A stretch of 64,000 nucleotides of DNA from Bradyrhizobium huanghuaihaiense. GTDB taxonomy: Bacteria > Pseudomonadota > Alphaproteobacteria > Rhizobiales > Xanthobacteraceae. The stretch is from NCBI RefSeq assembly GCF_007830635.1, contig NZ_VLLA01000014.1, positions 125,083 to 189,082 of the forward strand, in the 5' to 3' direction. Position 1 is the stretch's first letter. Each line of letters begins with the position of its first letter. The notes under the pieces were generated by a model. That model did not search any database and was not told the origin of the DNA. It saw only the letters and a list, made by a program, of their open reading frames with translations. The position numbers and the translations under genes are program-made. Shown one piece after another: positions 17,672-26,289 of the stretch.

Positions 17672-17774
17672 GAGCGTTTTCGAGCGAAGTGGACACCGGT
17701 TCGCGTCAAGAAAACGCGTCCAAACAAGAAGCTGGAGCTCCGTTCCGATTCCATCGGAACGAAAATGGCTCTAG
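17672..17774. repeat. GCGTTTTCGAGCG dispersed repeat (copy 1)
   Basis: It runs from GAGCGTTTTCGAGCGAAGTG through AGAAAACGCGTC to AAAATGGCTCTAG and contains a perfect 8-bp hairpin (17742-17749 with 17753-17760). A second, shorter copy is at 48206-48268. The end of the repeat lies about 30 bases before the universal stress protein start, so it forms part of that gene's leader or promoter. Confidence 0.7.
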
Positions 17775-17803
17775 ACTTCCTGACTGGAAGACTGGAGGCG
17801 CAG

Positions 17804-18229
17804 ATGTTCAAGTCCATCCTCGTGCCCATCGACCTCGCCGACACCGACCTCGCCAAGCCGGCGATCGCGACCGCGGCCACGCTGTCGCAGACCTGGAGCG
17901 GCACGGTGCGCCTGCTCAACGTGCTGCCGATGACGCCGGTGATGCTCGCCGAATATGTGCCGGCCGATTTCGACGAGCAGCAGCGCCAGACTTCGGAGGA
18001 AGCCCTCGCCATCGTCGCGCGCGAATCCGGCATCGAGCCTGCTCGCATCTCCAGCGTGGTTCGCCAGGGCGGCATCTACCACGAGATCCTCGAGGAAGCC
18101 GTGCACATGAAGGCCGATTTGATCGTGATGACCTCACACCGGCCGGCGATGCGCACCTATTTCCTCGGCTCCAATGCTGGGCACGTCGTGCGCTATGCCA
18201 AGTGCTCCGTGCTGGTGGTCAGGCACTGA
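17804..18229 (+). CDS. Universal stress protein, UspA family (141 aa)
   Basis: MFKSILVPIDLADTD opens the UspA alpha/beta fold, and the end LGSNAGHVVRYAKCSVLVVRH carries the G-x(n)-VLVVR nucleotide-binding tail. Length is normal. The start at 17804 follows GGAGG; the open frame further upstream is a read-through of repeat DNA. It lies 176 bases after sixA with a repeat between, so it probably has its own promoter. Confidence 0.93.
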   Translation: MFKSILVPIDLADTDLAKPAIATAATLSQTWSGTVRLLNVLPMTPVMLAEYVPADFDEQQRQTSEEALAIVARESGIEPARISSVVRQGGIYHEILEEAVHMKADLIVMTSHRPAMRTYFLGSNAGHVVRYAKCSVLVVRH

Positions 18230-18252
18230 GGGCAGCAGCGAGTTCTCAATTC

Positions 18253-18330
18253 GTAGCCCGGGTGAGCGAAGCGACACCCGGGACTGCTCGCGGACGGAAT
18301 CCCGGATATCGCTTCGCTCATCCGGGCTAC
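18253..18330. repeat. GTAGCCCGG...CCGGGCTAC palindromic repeat (copy 1)
   Basis: An intergenic palindrome with arms GTAGCCCGGGTGAGCGAAGC and GCTTCGCTCATCCGGGCTAC. Related copies are at 30361-30429 and 54872-54948. Each sits just past the 3' end of a gene. Confidence 0.8.
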
Positions 18331-18418
18331 AAGACCTCGCGCTGCCCGTCGGGCAAAACACCCAAGAAATCGGTCAAGACGTCCCGCCAAAAATATTCCG
18401 CTTTACCGAAATTCGGAA

Positions 18419-18960
18419 TTGACGGATAGTGCACCCACTCCGGCCCAAGGAAGAGGGGCGTATCGCGATCGTCACGAACGCGGGCCGGGCGGCGGTGGAC
18501 GCAGATGGCGTTGGCGCGAACGGATTTGCAGGGCGGGAGACCGTGAGCAAGGTCGTCGTGCATACGACCGGTGCCATCAGCGTACGGCCAAATCGTGTGG
18601 TCCTGGCGCCCGGGGTCTGTGCGCCAAGTCATGCGGTGATGTGGCGACCCGACCGGGCGCGCGCATCAGTCATCCGCATGGCGACGGGGGCAATAGTGCA
18701 TCGCTCCCCGAGGAGAGCGCGACATAAACCGTAAAACCACTGCGCAGGGAAGGCCGTGTGTTAGGCTTCACCTGTATGCCGCTGTGCAGTTTCTTGTCGC
18801 CACGTTTCGCACAGTGGACCGTGGGTGCCCGGCCGGCACCCGGCCTTCCCTGCGCCCTCTTTCATTGGGGGCAAGGCATTGAGGCAAAGCTCGGGCGAGA
18901 TGAGCCGCGAGGACGCGAAGGTGTGTCTGCGATTGAGACGCGAGCGAAAGGAACGATGGT
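18419..18960. repeat. Long non-coding dispersed element, probably not protein-coding
   Basis: This belongs to the roughly 1-kb gap 18230-19232, which holds no convincing gene. Open frames here have random composition and no family match I recognise. The text (for example CGTCACGAACGCGGGC and AATCGTGTGGTCCTGGCG) is one I recall as recurring many times in Bradyrhizobium and related genomes, so I call it a dispersed repeat; this comes from memory. Its 3' half contains the branched structure at 18742-18855. Confidence 0.5.
18742..18855. other. Three-way-junction RNA-like element
   Basis: A 14-bp perfect outer stem (18742-18755 with 18842-18855) encloses two hairpins: 18779-18787 with 18809-18817 (9 bp with one G-U) and 18823-18829 with 18835-18841 (7 bp, loop CGGCC). 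Together these give a closed three-way junction of 114 bases. The helices are symmetrical, so the strand cannot be assigned. It could be a structured transcript or a mobile palindromic repeat. Confidence 0.5.
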
Positions 18961-18976
18961 GCCAACCACACACTCC

Positions 18977-19055
18977 GTCATTGCGAGCGCAGCGAAGCAA
19001 TCCAGAGTCTTTCCGCGGATGCATTTCTGGATTGCTTCGCTGCGCTCGCAATGAC
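18977..19055. repeat. GTCATTGCGAGCG...CGCTCGCAATGAC repeat (copy 1)
   Basis: A near-perfect inverted repeat with arms containing AGCGAAGCAATCCAG and CTGGATTGCTTCGCT and a variable centre. Further copies are at 30447-30515, 54976-55059 and 61803-61880. Confidence 0.85.
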
Positions 19056-19086
19056 GATGCGGAAACAGTTGCGCCCGAAAACTCCG

Positions 19087-19230
19087 CTCTCGTGCCCAGG
19101 ACGCGGCGCAGCGCTACTTCAGCGGTGCGCTGCAGAGCCGGGGCCCATGCAGCAGCGAGTTCTGTGGCACTTTGGGTCCCGGCTCTGCGCAGCAGCGTAA
19201 GAACGCTGCAGCGCGTCCGGGACACGAGAG
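19087..19230. repeat. CTCGTGCCC..GGACGC...GCGTCCGGGACACGAG repeat (copy 1)
   Basis: A 144-base palindromic element with internal CAGCGGTGCGC and GCAGAGCCGG. A second copy is at 55081-55198 and again follows a copy of the GTCATTGCGAG repeat in the same order, so the two elements may travel or expand as a pair. Confidence 0.8.
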
Positions 19231-19232
19231 GC

Positions 19233-19469
19233 TCACAGATACCGCGACAGCTCGGCCTTGAACTGCCCGTAGACGGCGTCCTCGATCTGGCTGCGATTGA
19301 TGCCGATGTCGCGCAGGGCGCGGTCGTCGAGCTCGTTCAGGGTCTTGACGGCGGAGCGGCGCTCCAGGCGGTCGAACAGCGCGTAGGCGGCATTGGCGAG
19401 CGTTGCAAAAAATCCGCTCGACGAGGATGGGCGTAAGCTCCGCCCGGCAGTTTGCGAGATCGTGGTCAT
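19233..19469 (-). CDS. DUF1127 (YjiS-like) small protein (78 aa)
   Basis: The C-terminal half (LERRSAVKTLNELDDRALRDIGINRSQIEDAV) is the diagnostic DUF1127 helix-turn motif. Some members of this family act in stress, phosphate or RNA regulation in alphaproteobacteria; the role here is unknown. The start at 19469 is preceded by GGAGAAG; the longer frame from 19541 would run into the MocR control region. It is divergent from the MocR gene. Confidence 0.88.
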   Translation of the reverse strand: MTTISQTAGRSLRPSSSSGFFATLANAAYALFDRLERRSAVKTLNELDDRALRDIGINRSQIEDAVYGQFKAELSRYL

Positions 19470-19584
19470 GTTTCTTCTCCGGCGTATCGTCCCGCGCGGC
19501 GAAGCAGGTGCCGTTGGCGCGGACGCACTCAGCGCCTGCACCTCATTTGCCGTCGGATTGCTCTCGCTCCCCTCGGCTCAATCG

Positions 19585-19644
19585 TGGAACTTGATGGAAC
19601 TTAAATGCTCCAGTACACTACTCGGAGCAAGTAAAACATTGCTC
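19585..19644 (+). promoter_or_regulatory. Candidate MocR operator/promoter
   Basis: Two TGGAACTT direct repeats 10 bases apart (19585, 19595) are followed by an inverted repeat TGCTCC-N12-GGAGCA (19606-19629) and GAGCAA-N8-TTGCTC (19625-19644), ending just before the MocR start. Phased direct repeats plus inverted repeats are typical of autoregulated MocR promoters. Confidence 0.5.
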
Positions 19645-19655
19645 TCGGTGCAATA

Positions 19656-20999
19656 ATGTCCAAGTTCGAGTACGTGAAGCTTGCCGATGCCATTGCCTCG
19701 GATATCTCTAACGGCACGTTAAGGCCCGGCGACCGACTGCCGCCGCAGCGCAATTTTGCCTATGATCGCGGCATCGCGGTCTCGACCGCGAGCCGGGTTT
19801 ATACGGAGCTGCTCCGCCGCGGCCTCGTGGTCGGCGAGGTCGGCCGCGGTACCTTCATCTCCGGGGACATCAGGCGCGAGGTCGAGGCGCTGAGCGAGCC
19901 GCGCGATGCTCGGATCGATTTCGAAGTCAATTATCCGTTATTGCCGCAGCAATGGGCGATGATCGCCAAGAGCCTCGCGGGGCTGGAGCGCGTCGACGCG
20001 CTCGAATCGGCGCTGCGTGTCTCGACGAGCACCGGCACCAAAAGCGCGCGCAATGCGGCGGCCGCGTATCTCGCGCGCAAGGATTTCGCGCCGCAGGCCG
20101 AGCAGATCGTCTTCACCGCCAACGGCAAGCAATCGCTCGCGGCCGCGCTTGCCGCGCTCGTTCCGACCGGCGGCCGCTGCGGCGTCGAGGCGCTGACCTA
20201 TCCTTACGTCAAGAGCATCGCCGCGCGGCTCGGCATCACGCTGGTGCCGATCCCGATGGACGAATTCGGCGCGCGGCCCGACGCAATCCAGAAGGCGCAT
20301 CGCGAGGCGCATCTGTCGGCGCTGTACTTGCAGCCCATCATCCAGAACCCGCTCGGCGTCACCATGAACGCGACGCGGCGCGCCGACATCATGCGCGTTG
20401 CCGAGAAGCTCGATCTCACCATCATCGAGGACGCCGTCTACGGCTTCCTTGCCGACGACACGCCGCTGGCCGCGCTCGGGCCGGACCGCTGCATCGTGAT
20501 CGACAGCCTGTCCAAGAAGGTCGCGCCGGGCCTTGCACTCGGCATCCTCGTCACACCGCCTCACTTGCGCGAGAGCGTGATGAGCGCGGTCCGCACCGGC
20601 GGCTGGATCGCCTCGGGCCACGCGCTCGCGTCCGGCCAGCGGCTGATGGCCGACGGCACCGTCGCCGAGCTGACGCGGCTGAAACGCCTCGACGCCGCAC
20701 GCCGCCAGCAGACCGCGGCGAGACTGCTCGCCGGCTACCAGATCGCGGCCGACACACGCGCATATCATTTGTGGTTGACGTTGCCGTCGCACTGGCGCTC
20801 GCAGACCTTCGTCGCCGCAGCAGCAAGGCGCGGCATCGCGCTGACGCCGTCCTCGACCTTCGCGATCGCGCATGGCCATGCACCGAATGCGGTGCGGCTC
20901 GCACTCGCTCCGCCCACCCCGGAGCAGCTCGATTCCGGCCTGCGCACAATCGTCTCGCTGCTCGGCACCAAGGAAGAGGATTTCGACTCGACGGAGTAG
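19656..20999 (+). CDS. MocR/PdxR-type regulator: GntR DNA-binding + aminotransferase-like domain (447 aa)
   Basis: Residues 1-75 are a GntR winged helix (YVKLADAIASDISNGTLRPGDRLPPQRNFAYDRGIAVSTASRVY). Residues about 100-435 are a fold-type-I aminotransferase domain, with LSKKVAPGLALG carrying the PLP lysine. MocR proteins use PLP or an amino compound as effector to control vitamin B6 or amino-acid genes, often the divergent neighbour. Here the divergent gene encodes DUF1127, not an obvious B6 gene, so the target is open. The ATG lies at the end of the operator repeats. Confidence 0.9.
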   Translation: MSKFEYVKLADAIASDISNGTLRPGDRLPPQRNFAYDRGIAVSTASRVYTELLRRGLVVGEVGRGTFISGDIRREVEALSEPRDARIDFEVNYPLLPQQWAMIAKSLAGLERVDALESALRVSTSTGTKSARNAAAAYLARKDFAPQAEQIVFTANGKQSLAAALAALVPTGGRCGVEALTYPYVKSIAARLGITLVPIPMDEFGARPDAIQKAHREAHLSALYLQPIIQNPLGVTMNATRRADIMRVAEKLDLTIIEDAVYGFLADDTPLAALGPDRCIVIDSLSKKVAPGLALGILVTPPHLRESVMSAVRTGGWIASGHALASGQRLMADGTVAELTRLKRLDAARRQQTAARLLAGYQIAADTRAYHLWLTLPSHWRSQTFVAAAARRGIALTPSSTFAIAHGHAPNAVRLALAPPTPEQLDSGLRTIVSLLGTKEEDFDSTE

Positions 21000-21012
21000 C
21001 GCGCTGTGAAGA

Positions 21013-21594
21013 CTACGGCAGCAGGGCCTTCGGCACGCGATCGAAACTGTAGCTCTGCGGCTGGTTGCGCCGCACGAAGCCGCCGACCTGCCAGGCGAAC
21101 AGCGCGGCAAAGCCGAGGATGAACAGCACGCCGGCGAATTCGCCGATCATGAGGGCGCGGATCAACAGCCCGGCCATCGCCACGGCGAGCACCGCCAGGA
21201 ACGCCAGCACCGCCGCATAGGTCTTGCGGCCGAGACCTGCGGTCAATTCGGCGCGGCTGCCCGCTTTCGCCATCCGCGCATGGAGCTCGATCAGAAAATC
21301 GCGAAAGCCGTTGTCCTGCGGCGCCATCAGGGCCGCGGTCTGCCAGCTCGTCGACAGGATCGCGATGCGGCCGCCGCCGCTGTGGCTGACATCGGCGCGA
21401 AAGCGGTGCTGCTGCATCGACACCGGGCGGAACGACAGCCGGATCGCCGAGATCTCGTCATAGCGCCACAGGCCCGAACGGCCGGCAATGTGCCAGGACA
21501 GCCCCTCCTCCGTCAGCTCGAAGCGATGCGCCGAGCCGATCAGCGAGGCCTTGTAGGCGTAGCTCGTGGCCGCCTCGGCTCCGGAAACCTGCAT
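21013..21594 (-). CDS. Membrane protein with PH-like N-terminal domain, unknown function (193 aa)
   Basis: Residues 15-105 (RFELTEEGLSWHIAGRSGLWRYDEISAIRLSFRP) look like a bacterial PH-like beta fold. Two hydrophobic helices follow (about 125-147 and 150-170), then a short basic tail. No catalytic motif is seen. It is divergent from the small membrane protein at 21659, with 64 bases between starts, and convergent with the MocR gene. Confidence 0.7.
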   Translation of the reverse strand: MQVSGAEAATSYAYKASLIGSAHRFELTEEGLSWHIAGRSGLWRYDEISAIRLSFRPVSMQQHRFRADVSHSGGGRIAILSTSWQTAALMAPQDNGFRDFLIELHARMAKAGSRAELTAGLGRKTYAAVLAFLAVLAVAMAGLLIRALMIGEFAGVLFILGFAALFAWQVGGFVRRNQPQSYSFDRVPKALLP

Positions 21595-21658
21595 CTCGAA
21601 ATCAATCCCGTCCGCGATCCGCTTGCGCGATCGCCCCCGCCCATCCTACAAGCGAGGC

Positions 21659-22093
21659 ATGGCTGAGACGACCTTTTTTCCGCGTCGCCTGATTCTCGGC
21701 GCCGCAATGATCTCCGGCGTGCTGCTCGCGCTCGCGGTGCACATGCTGGGCGCGCGCTACGGTCTCGACCTCGGTGGTCTCTGGCGCTCCGACACGCATG
21801 AGTTCATTCCGGCGGGCGCGGCGATCGCCTGGTGGCTGATCGCGACGGTCGGCTTCTCCGGCGGCTATTTCACGGCGAGCCTGATGCAGAGCGCGGTCTC
21901 CGGCCAAATCCCGCAGCGCATGCGGCAATTCCTGATCGCAGTCGGCGTGCTGCTGCTTGCGGGGGCCGGCCAGGTGGCCTCGGCGCCGAGCCCGATCCCG
22001 ACGGTCTCGGGCGTGCTGGCCGGGCTTGCCGCATTGTGCCTCGGCGCCGTGATGGCGTTCTGCGGCGCGCACTTCGCGCTGCGCCGCGGCTGA
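21659..22093 (+). CDS. Small integral membrane protein, unknown (144 aa)
   Basis: Four hydrophobic segments are visible: 11-30 (LILGAAMISGVLLALAVHML), about 50-70, 88-106 and 115-138. There are no recognised motifs. The start at 21659 follows GCGAGG; the frame from 21566 would overlap the divergent gene. It ends 4 bases before the convergent MHYT gene. Confidence 0.68.
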   Translation: MAETTFFPRRLILGAAMISGVLLALAVHMLGARYGLDLGGLWRSDTHEFIPAGAAIAWWLIATVGFSGGYFTASLMQSAVSGQIPQRMRQFLIAVGVLLLAGAGQVASAPSPIPTVSGVLAGLAALCLGAVMAFCGAHFALRRG

Positions 22094-22097
22094 TCCT

Positions 22098-24497
22098 TCA
22101 GGCCGAGGCGCGCAGCCGAGGCCGGTCCAGCATCATCGCGACTTCCGAGGCAGGTCGCGGCTTGCTGAACAGATAGCCCTGCGCCTGGGTGCAGCCCTCG
22201 CGCCGGAGCAGCTCGAGTTGCGCGTCGTTCTCGACGCCTTCCGCCGTTGTGACGATGCCGAGGCTGCGGCCAAGGCCGGTCACGGCGCGGATGATCGCCA
22301 TGGAATCCTCGCGCGTCGCAAGCTCCGACACAAAGGAGCGATCGATCTTGATCTTGTCGAACGGGAAGCTGCGCAGATAGCTCAGCGACGAGTAGCCGGT
22401 GCCGAAATCGTCGAGCGAGATCCGCACGCCCATGGCGCGCAGCTCGTGCAGCGTGGTGAGCGTCGCCTCGCTGTTCTGCAGCAGCACGGATTCGGTGATC
22501 TCGAGCTCGAGGCGGTGCGCCTCAAGTCCCGAGGCGGCCAGCGCCGCGGTCACGGAGGCGATCAGGTTCGGGCTCTTGAACTGCACCGGCGACAGGTTGA
22601 CGGCGACGTCGACATCGTCGGGCCAGGTGGCCGCGTCGGTGCAGGCGGAGCGCAGCACGAATTCGCCGAGCTGGACGATCAGACCGGTCTCCTCGGCGAG
22701 CGGAATGAAGCTGACGGGAGCGATCAGGCCACGCTGCGGATGGTTCCAGCGCAACAACGCCTCGAAGGCGACGACCCGGCCGCTGGCGACGTCGCGGATC
22801 GGCTGGTAGTACGGCTGGAACTCGTCGCGCTGCAGCGCCGCGCGCAGATCCATTTCCAGGAGGCGCCGCGCCTGCGCGCGCGCATCCATGCCGGTCTCGA
22901 AGAAGCGATAGGTGCCGCGGCCGTCCGCCTTGGCGCGGTACAGCGCGAGATCCGCGTTCTTCAACAGCTCGTCCGGATTGTTGCCGTCCTGCGGCGACAG
23001 CGAGATGCCGATCGAGACACCGATGACGATCTGATGGTCGTCGATCTCGTAAGGCGCCGAGATCACCTCGACGAGGCGGGCGGCAAGCGACCGCGCAGCG
23101 GCTTCCTCCGACCGTCCGATCTGGACCACGGCGAATTCGTCGCCGCCAAGCCGCGCCACGGTGTCGTGCTCGCCGACCGTGGCCTTCAGCCTGCGGCCGA
23201 CCTCTTTGAGCAGCGCATCGCCGATGGGATGGCCGAGCGAGTCGTTGATGTCCTTGAAGTGGTCGAGATCGAGACAGAGCACCGCGAGCTGGTCGTCCGA
23301 CCTCGCCCGGTGCAGTCCCTGCTCGAGCTCCTCGTGGAACAGCACGCGATTCGGCAGGCCTGTCAGCGCGTCATGGCGCGCCATGTGCGTGATCTTGGCC
23401 TGGGCCTCCAGCCACTCGGTGATGTCCTCGAAGGTCGCGACCCAGCCGCCGCCCTGCATCGGCTGGTTGACGACGCGGATGGAACGGCCGAACCGGTTGA
23501 CGACGTCGGTCGTGGTGCGGCCCTCGCGCGCGTCGGCGACGAGGCGCGCGAAGAATTGATCGGCGTCGCCCTGCCACTGGCCCTTGGCCTGCTCTTCCCT
23601 GAGCACGTCGACCAGCAGGCGGCCGGTGAGCGCGATGTCGGTGCGGCGAAGCATCGCCGCATAGCGCTCGTTGAACAGGATGATCTTGCCGTCCGCATCG
23701 AACATGCACAGTCCCTGCGACATGTTCTCGAGCGCGGAGTCCAGCACCAGTTGCTGGCGTCCGAGCTCGCCCTTGGCGCGGCGGTCGAGCAGCGCGGCAA
23801 CGAGCGCAATCGCGATGATCGCAACCGCGGCGGTGGCGGTGAGGAAGGACATCGAGGCAGGCGGAACGGCGAGCCCGCTGATCGCGAGCGTCGGGTCCGG
23901 CGTCAGCAGCACGGCGCCCATCGCGGTGAAATGATGTGCGACGATGGCGAGCGTCAGCAAGGCGGTCGCGCCCAGCGCATGGGAGAGATCGTCGCGTCGC
24001 GCGGCGACGAACAGCGCGAGTGCGGCAAAGACAATTCCGAGCAGCACCGAGGCGGCAACCGTGCTTCCGATCCAGTCCACGCGGGCCGGCATCTCTAGCG
24101 CCGCCATGCCGGTGTAGTGCATCGCCGCGACACCGCCGCCGACGATGGCGCCGCCGACGATGACCCAGGCCGCGCGTGAGGACGATACCGCGATGCTCAG
24201 CCCCACGAAGGTCACGGAGATCGCAAGGATCAGCGAAAGAATCGTGACGGGAATGTTGTAGGCGCCGGCGCCGCCCGGCCCATAGGCGAGCATCGCGATG
24301 AAATGCGTCGCCCAGACGCCGCATCCGCTGACGGCAGCATCCAGGGCGATCCAGGCGAGGCGTCCCGGGCCCCGCGTCGCGCGCGCCCGGTGAAACAGGC
24401 TGATGGCGGCGGCGCTCGCCAGCAGGCACACCGCTCCGCCCAGCGCAACCAGTCGCCAATCATGTTCGTCGGTGAGACAGTAGAGAACTTGATACAT
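22098..24497 (-). CDS. MHYT-PAS-GGDEF-EAL cyclic-di-GMP protein (799 aa)
   Basis: Domain order: an N-terminal seven-helix MHYT sensor (1-235, with ATHFIAMLAY, AAMHYTGMAAL and AHHFTAMGAV, whose His/Met are proposed metal ligands), PAS (about 260-370), GGDEF (about 380-540) and EAL (about 555-795, with FEALLRWNHP and LDDFGTGYSSL). The GGDEF signature is intact (RLGGDEF), and the EAL core EALLRW, E-I-T-E-S and DDFGTGYSS are intact, so both synthase and phosphodiesterase activity are possible. It sits in the inner membrane and probably senses a small ligand or copper/oxygen. It is not in an operon with a motility gene. Confidence 0.94.
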   Translation of the reverse strand: MYQVLYCLTDEHDWRLVALGGAVCLLASAAAISLFHRARATRGPGRLAWIALDAAVSGCGVWATHFIAMLAYGPGGAGAYNIPVTILSLILAISVTFVGLSIAVSSSRAAWVIVGGAIVGGGVAAMHYTGMAALEMPARVDWIGSTVAASVLLGIVFAALALFVAARRDDLSHALGATALLTLAIVAHHFTAMGAVLLTPDPTLAISGLAVPPASMSFLTATAAVAIIAIALVAALLDRRAKGELGRQQLVLDSALENMSQGLCMFDADGKIILFNERYAAMLRRTDIALTGRLLVDVLREEQAKGQWQGDADQFFARLVADAREGRTTTDVVNRFGRSIRVVNQPMQGGGWVATFEDITEWLEAQAKITHMARHDALTGLPNRVLFHEELEQGLHRARSDDQLAVLCLDLDHFKDINDSLGHPIGDALLKEVGRRLKATVGEHDTVARLGGDEFAVVQIGRSEEAAARSLAARLVEVISAPYEIDDHQIVIGVSIGISLSPQDGNNPDELLKNADLALYRAKADGRGTYRFFETGMDARAQARRLLEMDLRAALQRDEFQPYYQPIRDVASGRVVAFEALLRWNHPQRGLIAPVSFIPLAEETGLIVQLGEFVLRSACTDAATWPDDVDVAVNLSPVQFKSPNLIASVTAALAASGLEAHRLELEITESVLLQNSEATLTTLHELRAMGVRISLDDFGTGYSSLSYLRSFPFDKIKIDRSFVSELATREDSMAIIRAVTGLGRSLGIVTTAEGVENDAQLELLRREGCTQAQGYLFSKPRPASEVAMMLDRPRLRASA

Positions 24498-24609
24498 TGC
24501 CGGCCCCTATGGAGCCGCACTTCAACCGACAGAGGTGGACGATCGGTAACCGGCTATGTGCTGGTTCCCCGGATGGTGAACGGGAGATGTGTTCATTCGC
24601 TCGGATTGT

Positions 24610-26019
24610 TCACCCTCGCGTGGGCGCGCCGATCCCGATCGCCGCGGCGGCAAACAGCAGGACGAAGGCCGATACGGCCAGCGAGGCGTGCAGGCCGGCC
24701 ATGAAGGCTCCCCCCGAGGCCACCAGCGAACCGAACAGCGCAACGCCGAGCACGCTGCCGGTCTGCCGCGTCGCGTTCAGGACGCCGGCCGCGATGCCGG
24801 AGCGCGCCTTCTCGACACTGCCCAGCAGGGTCGAGGTCAGCGGCGGCACCAGCAGCCCGAGGCCGCCGCTGATCGCGATCATCTGCGCGCAGATCATCCA
24901 ATAGCGCGTGTCAGCCTCGATCCAGAGCAGGCCGAGACAGCCCAGCGCCGAGATACTGGCGCCGACCACGATGGTCGGGCACGCGCCGATGCGCTCGGCA
25001 AGGCGCGGCGCCAGCAGATTGACCGGCAGCACCGCCGCCATCATCGGCACGAAGGCGAGCCCGGTCCACCACGCCGACAGCCCGTTGATCCTCTGGAAGT
25101 ACAGGCTGAGCACGAAGATCAGTCCGTAGATCGCGATGTTCACCAGCAGCCCGACGAGCGCGGTCAGGGTGAACAGCCGGTGACCGAACAACGACAAGGG
25201 CAGCATCGGTTGCGCCGCTCGGCTTTCCCGCCAGATAAACAGCACGCCCAGGACCAGGGCCGCCACGAAGGCCGCGAGCACGGCTGGATGATCCCAGCCG
25301 AGCGCGCCGCCCTCGATGATCGCGCCGGCCAGCGCCCCGAGCGCGCCGATCGCTGCGAGCTGGCCGGGCAGATCGATCTCGCGCGAGGGCGCGCGCGTGG
25401 TCTCGGTCGCATAACGCCAGCTCAGCCAAAGACCCATCAGGCCGATCGGGAGGTTGACGAGGAAGATCGCGCGCCATCCGACCAGCGTGATCAGCGCGCC
25501 GCCGACGAAGGGCCCCGCGGTGAGCGCAAGGCTGGCGCCGGCGGCCCAGATCGCAACGGCGCGGCCCCGCGCACGATCATCTGTGTAGGCATGATTGAGC
25601 AGCGCCAGCGAATTCGGCACCAGGATCGCCGCTGCCAGCCCCTGGACCAATCGTGCCGCGATCAGCACCATGGCATTGGGCGACAGCGCGCAGGCGAGCG
25701 AGGCCGCGGTAAAGATGGCGAACCCCGCCATGAAGACGCGCTTGGCGCCGATCCGGTCACCGAGCGCGCCTGCCGTCAGGATGAAGGCGGCAAAGGCGAT
25801 GGTGTAGGCGCTGACCACCCATTGCAGCTCGGCCACCCCGCCGCCGAGTGTCTTGCCCATCGCATCGAGCGCGGTGTTGACGATGGTGACGTCGAGCTGC
25901 ACCACGCCGTAACCGAGGCTCATCGCGGCCAGCGTCAGCGAGGTCGCAAGACGCGAGCCGGCACGCTGCGCGCGGGCTCCGTCGTCGAAGGTTTCATATT
26001 TGATGGTGCTCACGCGCAT
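24610..26019 (-). CDS. MFS efflux transporter, DHA2 (14-TMS) type (469 aa)
   Basis: About 14 hydrophobic segments are present. The motif LQWVVSAYTIAFAAFILTAGALGDRIGAKR is the DHA2 drug:H+ antiporter signature with motif A GALGDRIGAKR, and motif C is GPFVGGALI. Substrates of this subfamily are drugs or toxic organics; the specific one is unknown. No TetR or MarR regulator is adjacent. Confidence 0.88.
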   Translation of the reverse strand: MRVSTIKYETFDDGARAQRAGSRLATSLTLAAMSLGYGVVQLDVTIVNTALDAMGKTLGGGVAELQWVVSAYTIAFAAFILTAGALGDRIGAKRVFMAGFAIFTAASLACALSPNAMVLIAARLVQGLAAAILVPNSLALLNHAYTDDRARGRAVAIWAAGASLALTAGPFVGGALITLVGWRAIFLVNLPIGLMGLWLSWRYATETTRAPSREIDLPGQLAAIGALGALAGAIIEGGALGWDHPAVLAAFVAALVLGVLFIWRESRAAQPMLPLSLFGHRLFTLTALVGLLVNIAIYGLIFVLSLYFQRINGLSAWWTGLAFVPMMAAVLPVNLLAPRLAERIGACPTIVVGASISALGCLGLLWIEADTRYWMICAQMIAISGGLGLLVPPLTSTLLGSVEKARSGIAAGVLNATRQTGSVLGVALFGSLVASGGAFMAGLHASLAVSAFVLLFAAAAIGIGAPTRG

Positions 26020-26129
26020 GCTGCCACCTCGGTTGCAGCCCCATGCGGGATATACGCCTCCGGCGCGCCGTCATGCTTCGATAATGGCGGAAGGATGGAT
26101 GTGGCGAACGTGCCCACTCGAAACTCGGT

Positions 26130-26228
26130 GTCATCGCCCGCGCAGGCGGGCGATCCAGTACTCCGCAGCAGCGCAAGGATACGGAGAAGCCGCGGCGTAC
26201 TGGATTCCCCGCCTTCGCGGGGAATGAC
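26130..26228. repeat. GTCATCGCCCG...GGGGAATGAC repeat (copy 1)
   Basis: This 99-base element has an internal GATACGGAGAAGCCGCGGCG block and the end TGGATTCCCCGCCTTCGCGG. A second copy is at 45187-45287 with the right half almost identical. It occupies most of the 270-base gap upstream of the DHA2 gene. Confidence 0.85.
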
Positions 26229-26245
26229 GACGGCCGAGGCAAGGC

Positions 26246-26273
26246 AAAAGCGCCGCGCGAACCGCGGCGCTTT
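26246..26273 (-). terminator. Rho-independent terminator of the YciE-like gene
   Basis: An 11-bp perfect stem (26247-26257 with 26263-26273), loop CGAAC and four U on the minus strand lie 16 bases past the stop codon. Confidence 0.85.
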
Positions 26274-26289
26274 CCTGGCTACACCAGCC

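Noticed and set aside
18429..18734. 101-codon frame in the repeat element at 18.4 kb
   Set aside because: No ribosome site or family motif; the DNA looks like a dispersed non-coding element.
18253..19230. Repeats considered as a CRISPR array
   Set aside because: They are different palindromic families with single copies here and no regular spacer-repeat spacing or cas genes.
22218..24098. 626-codon plus-strand open frame opposite the MHYT-GGDEF-EAL gene
   Set aside because: Arg/Gly/Asp-rich composition typical of a GC-rich antisense frame, no family motif, and it fully overlaps a gene with clear domains.
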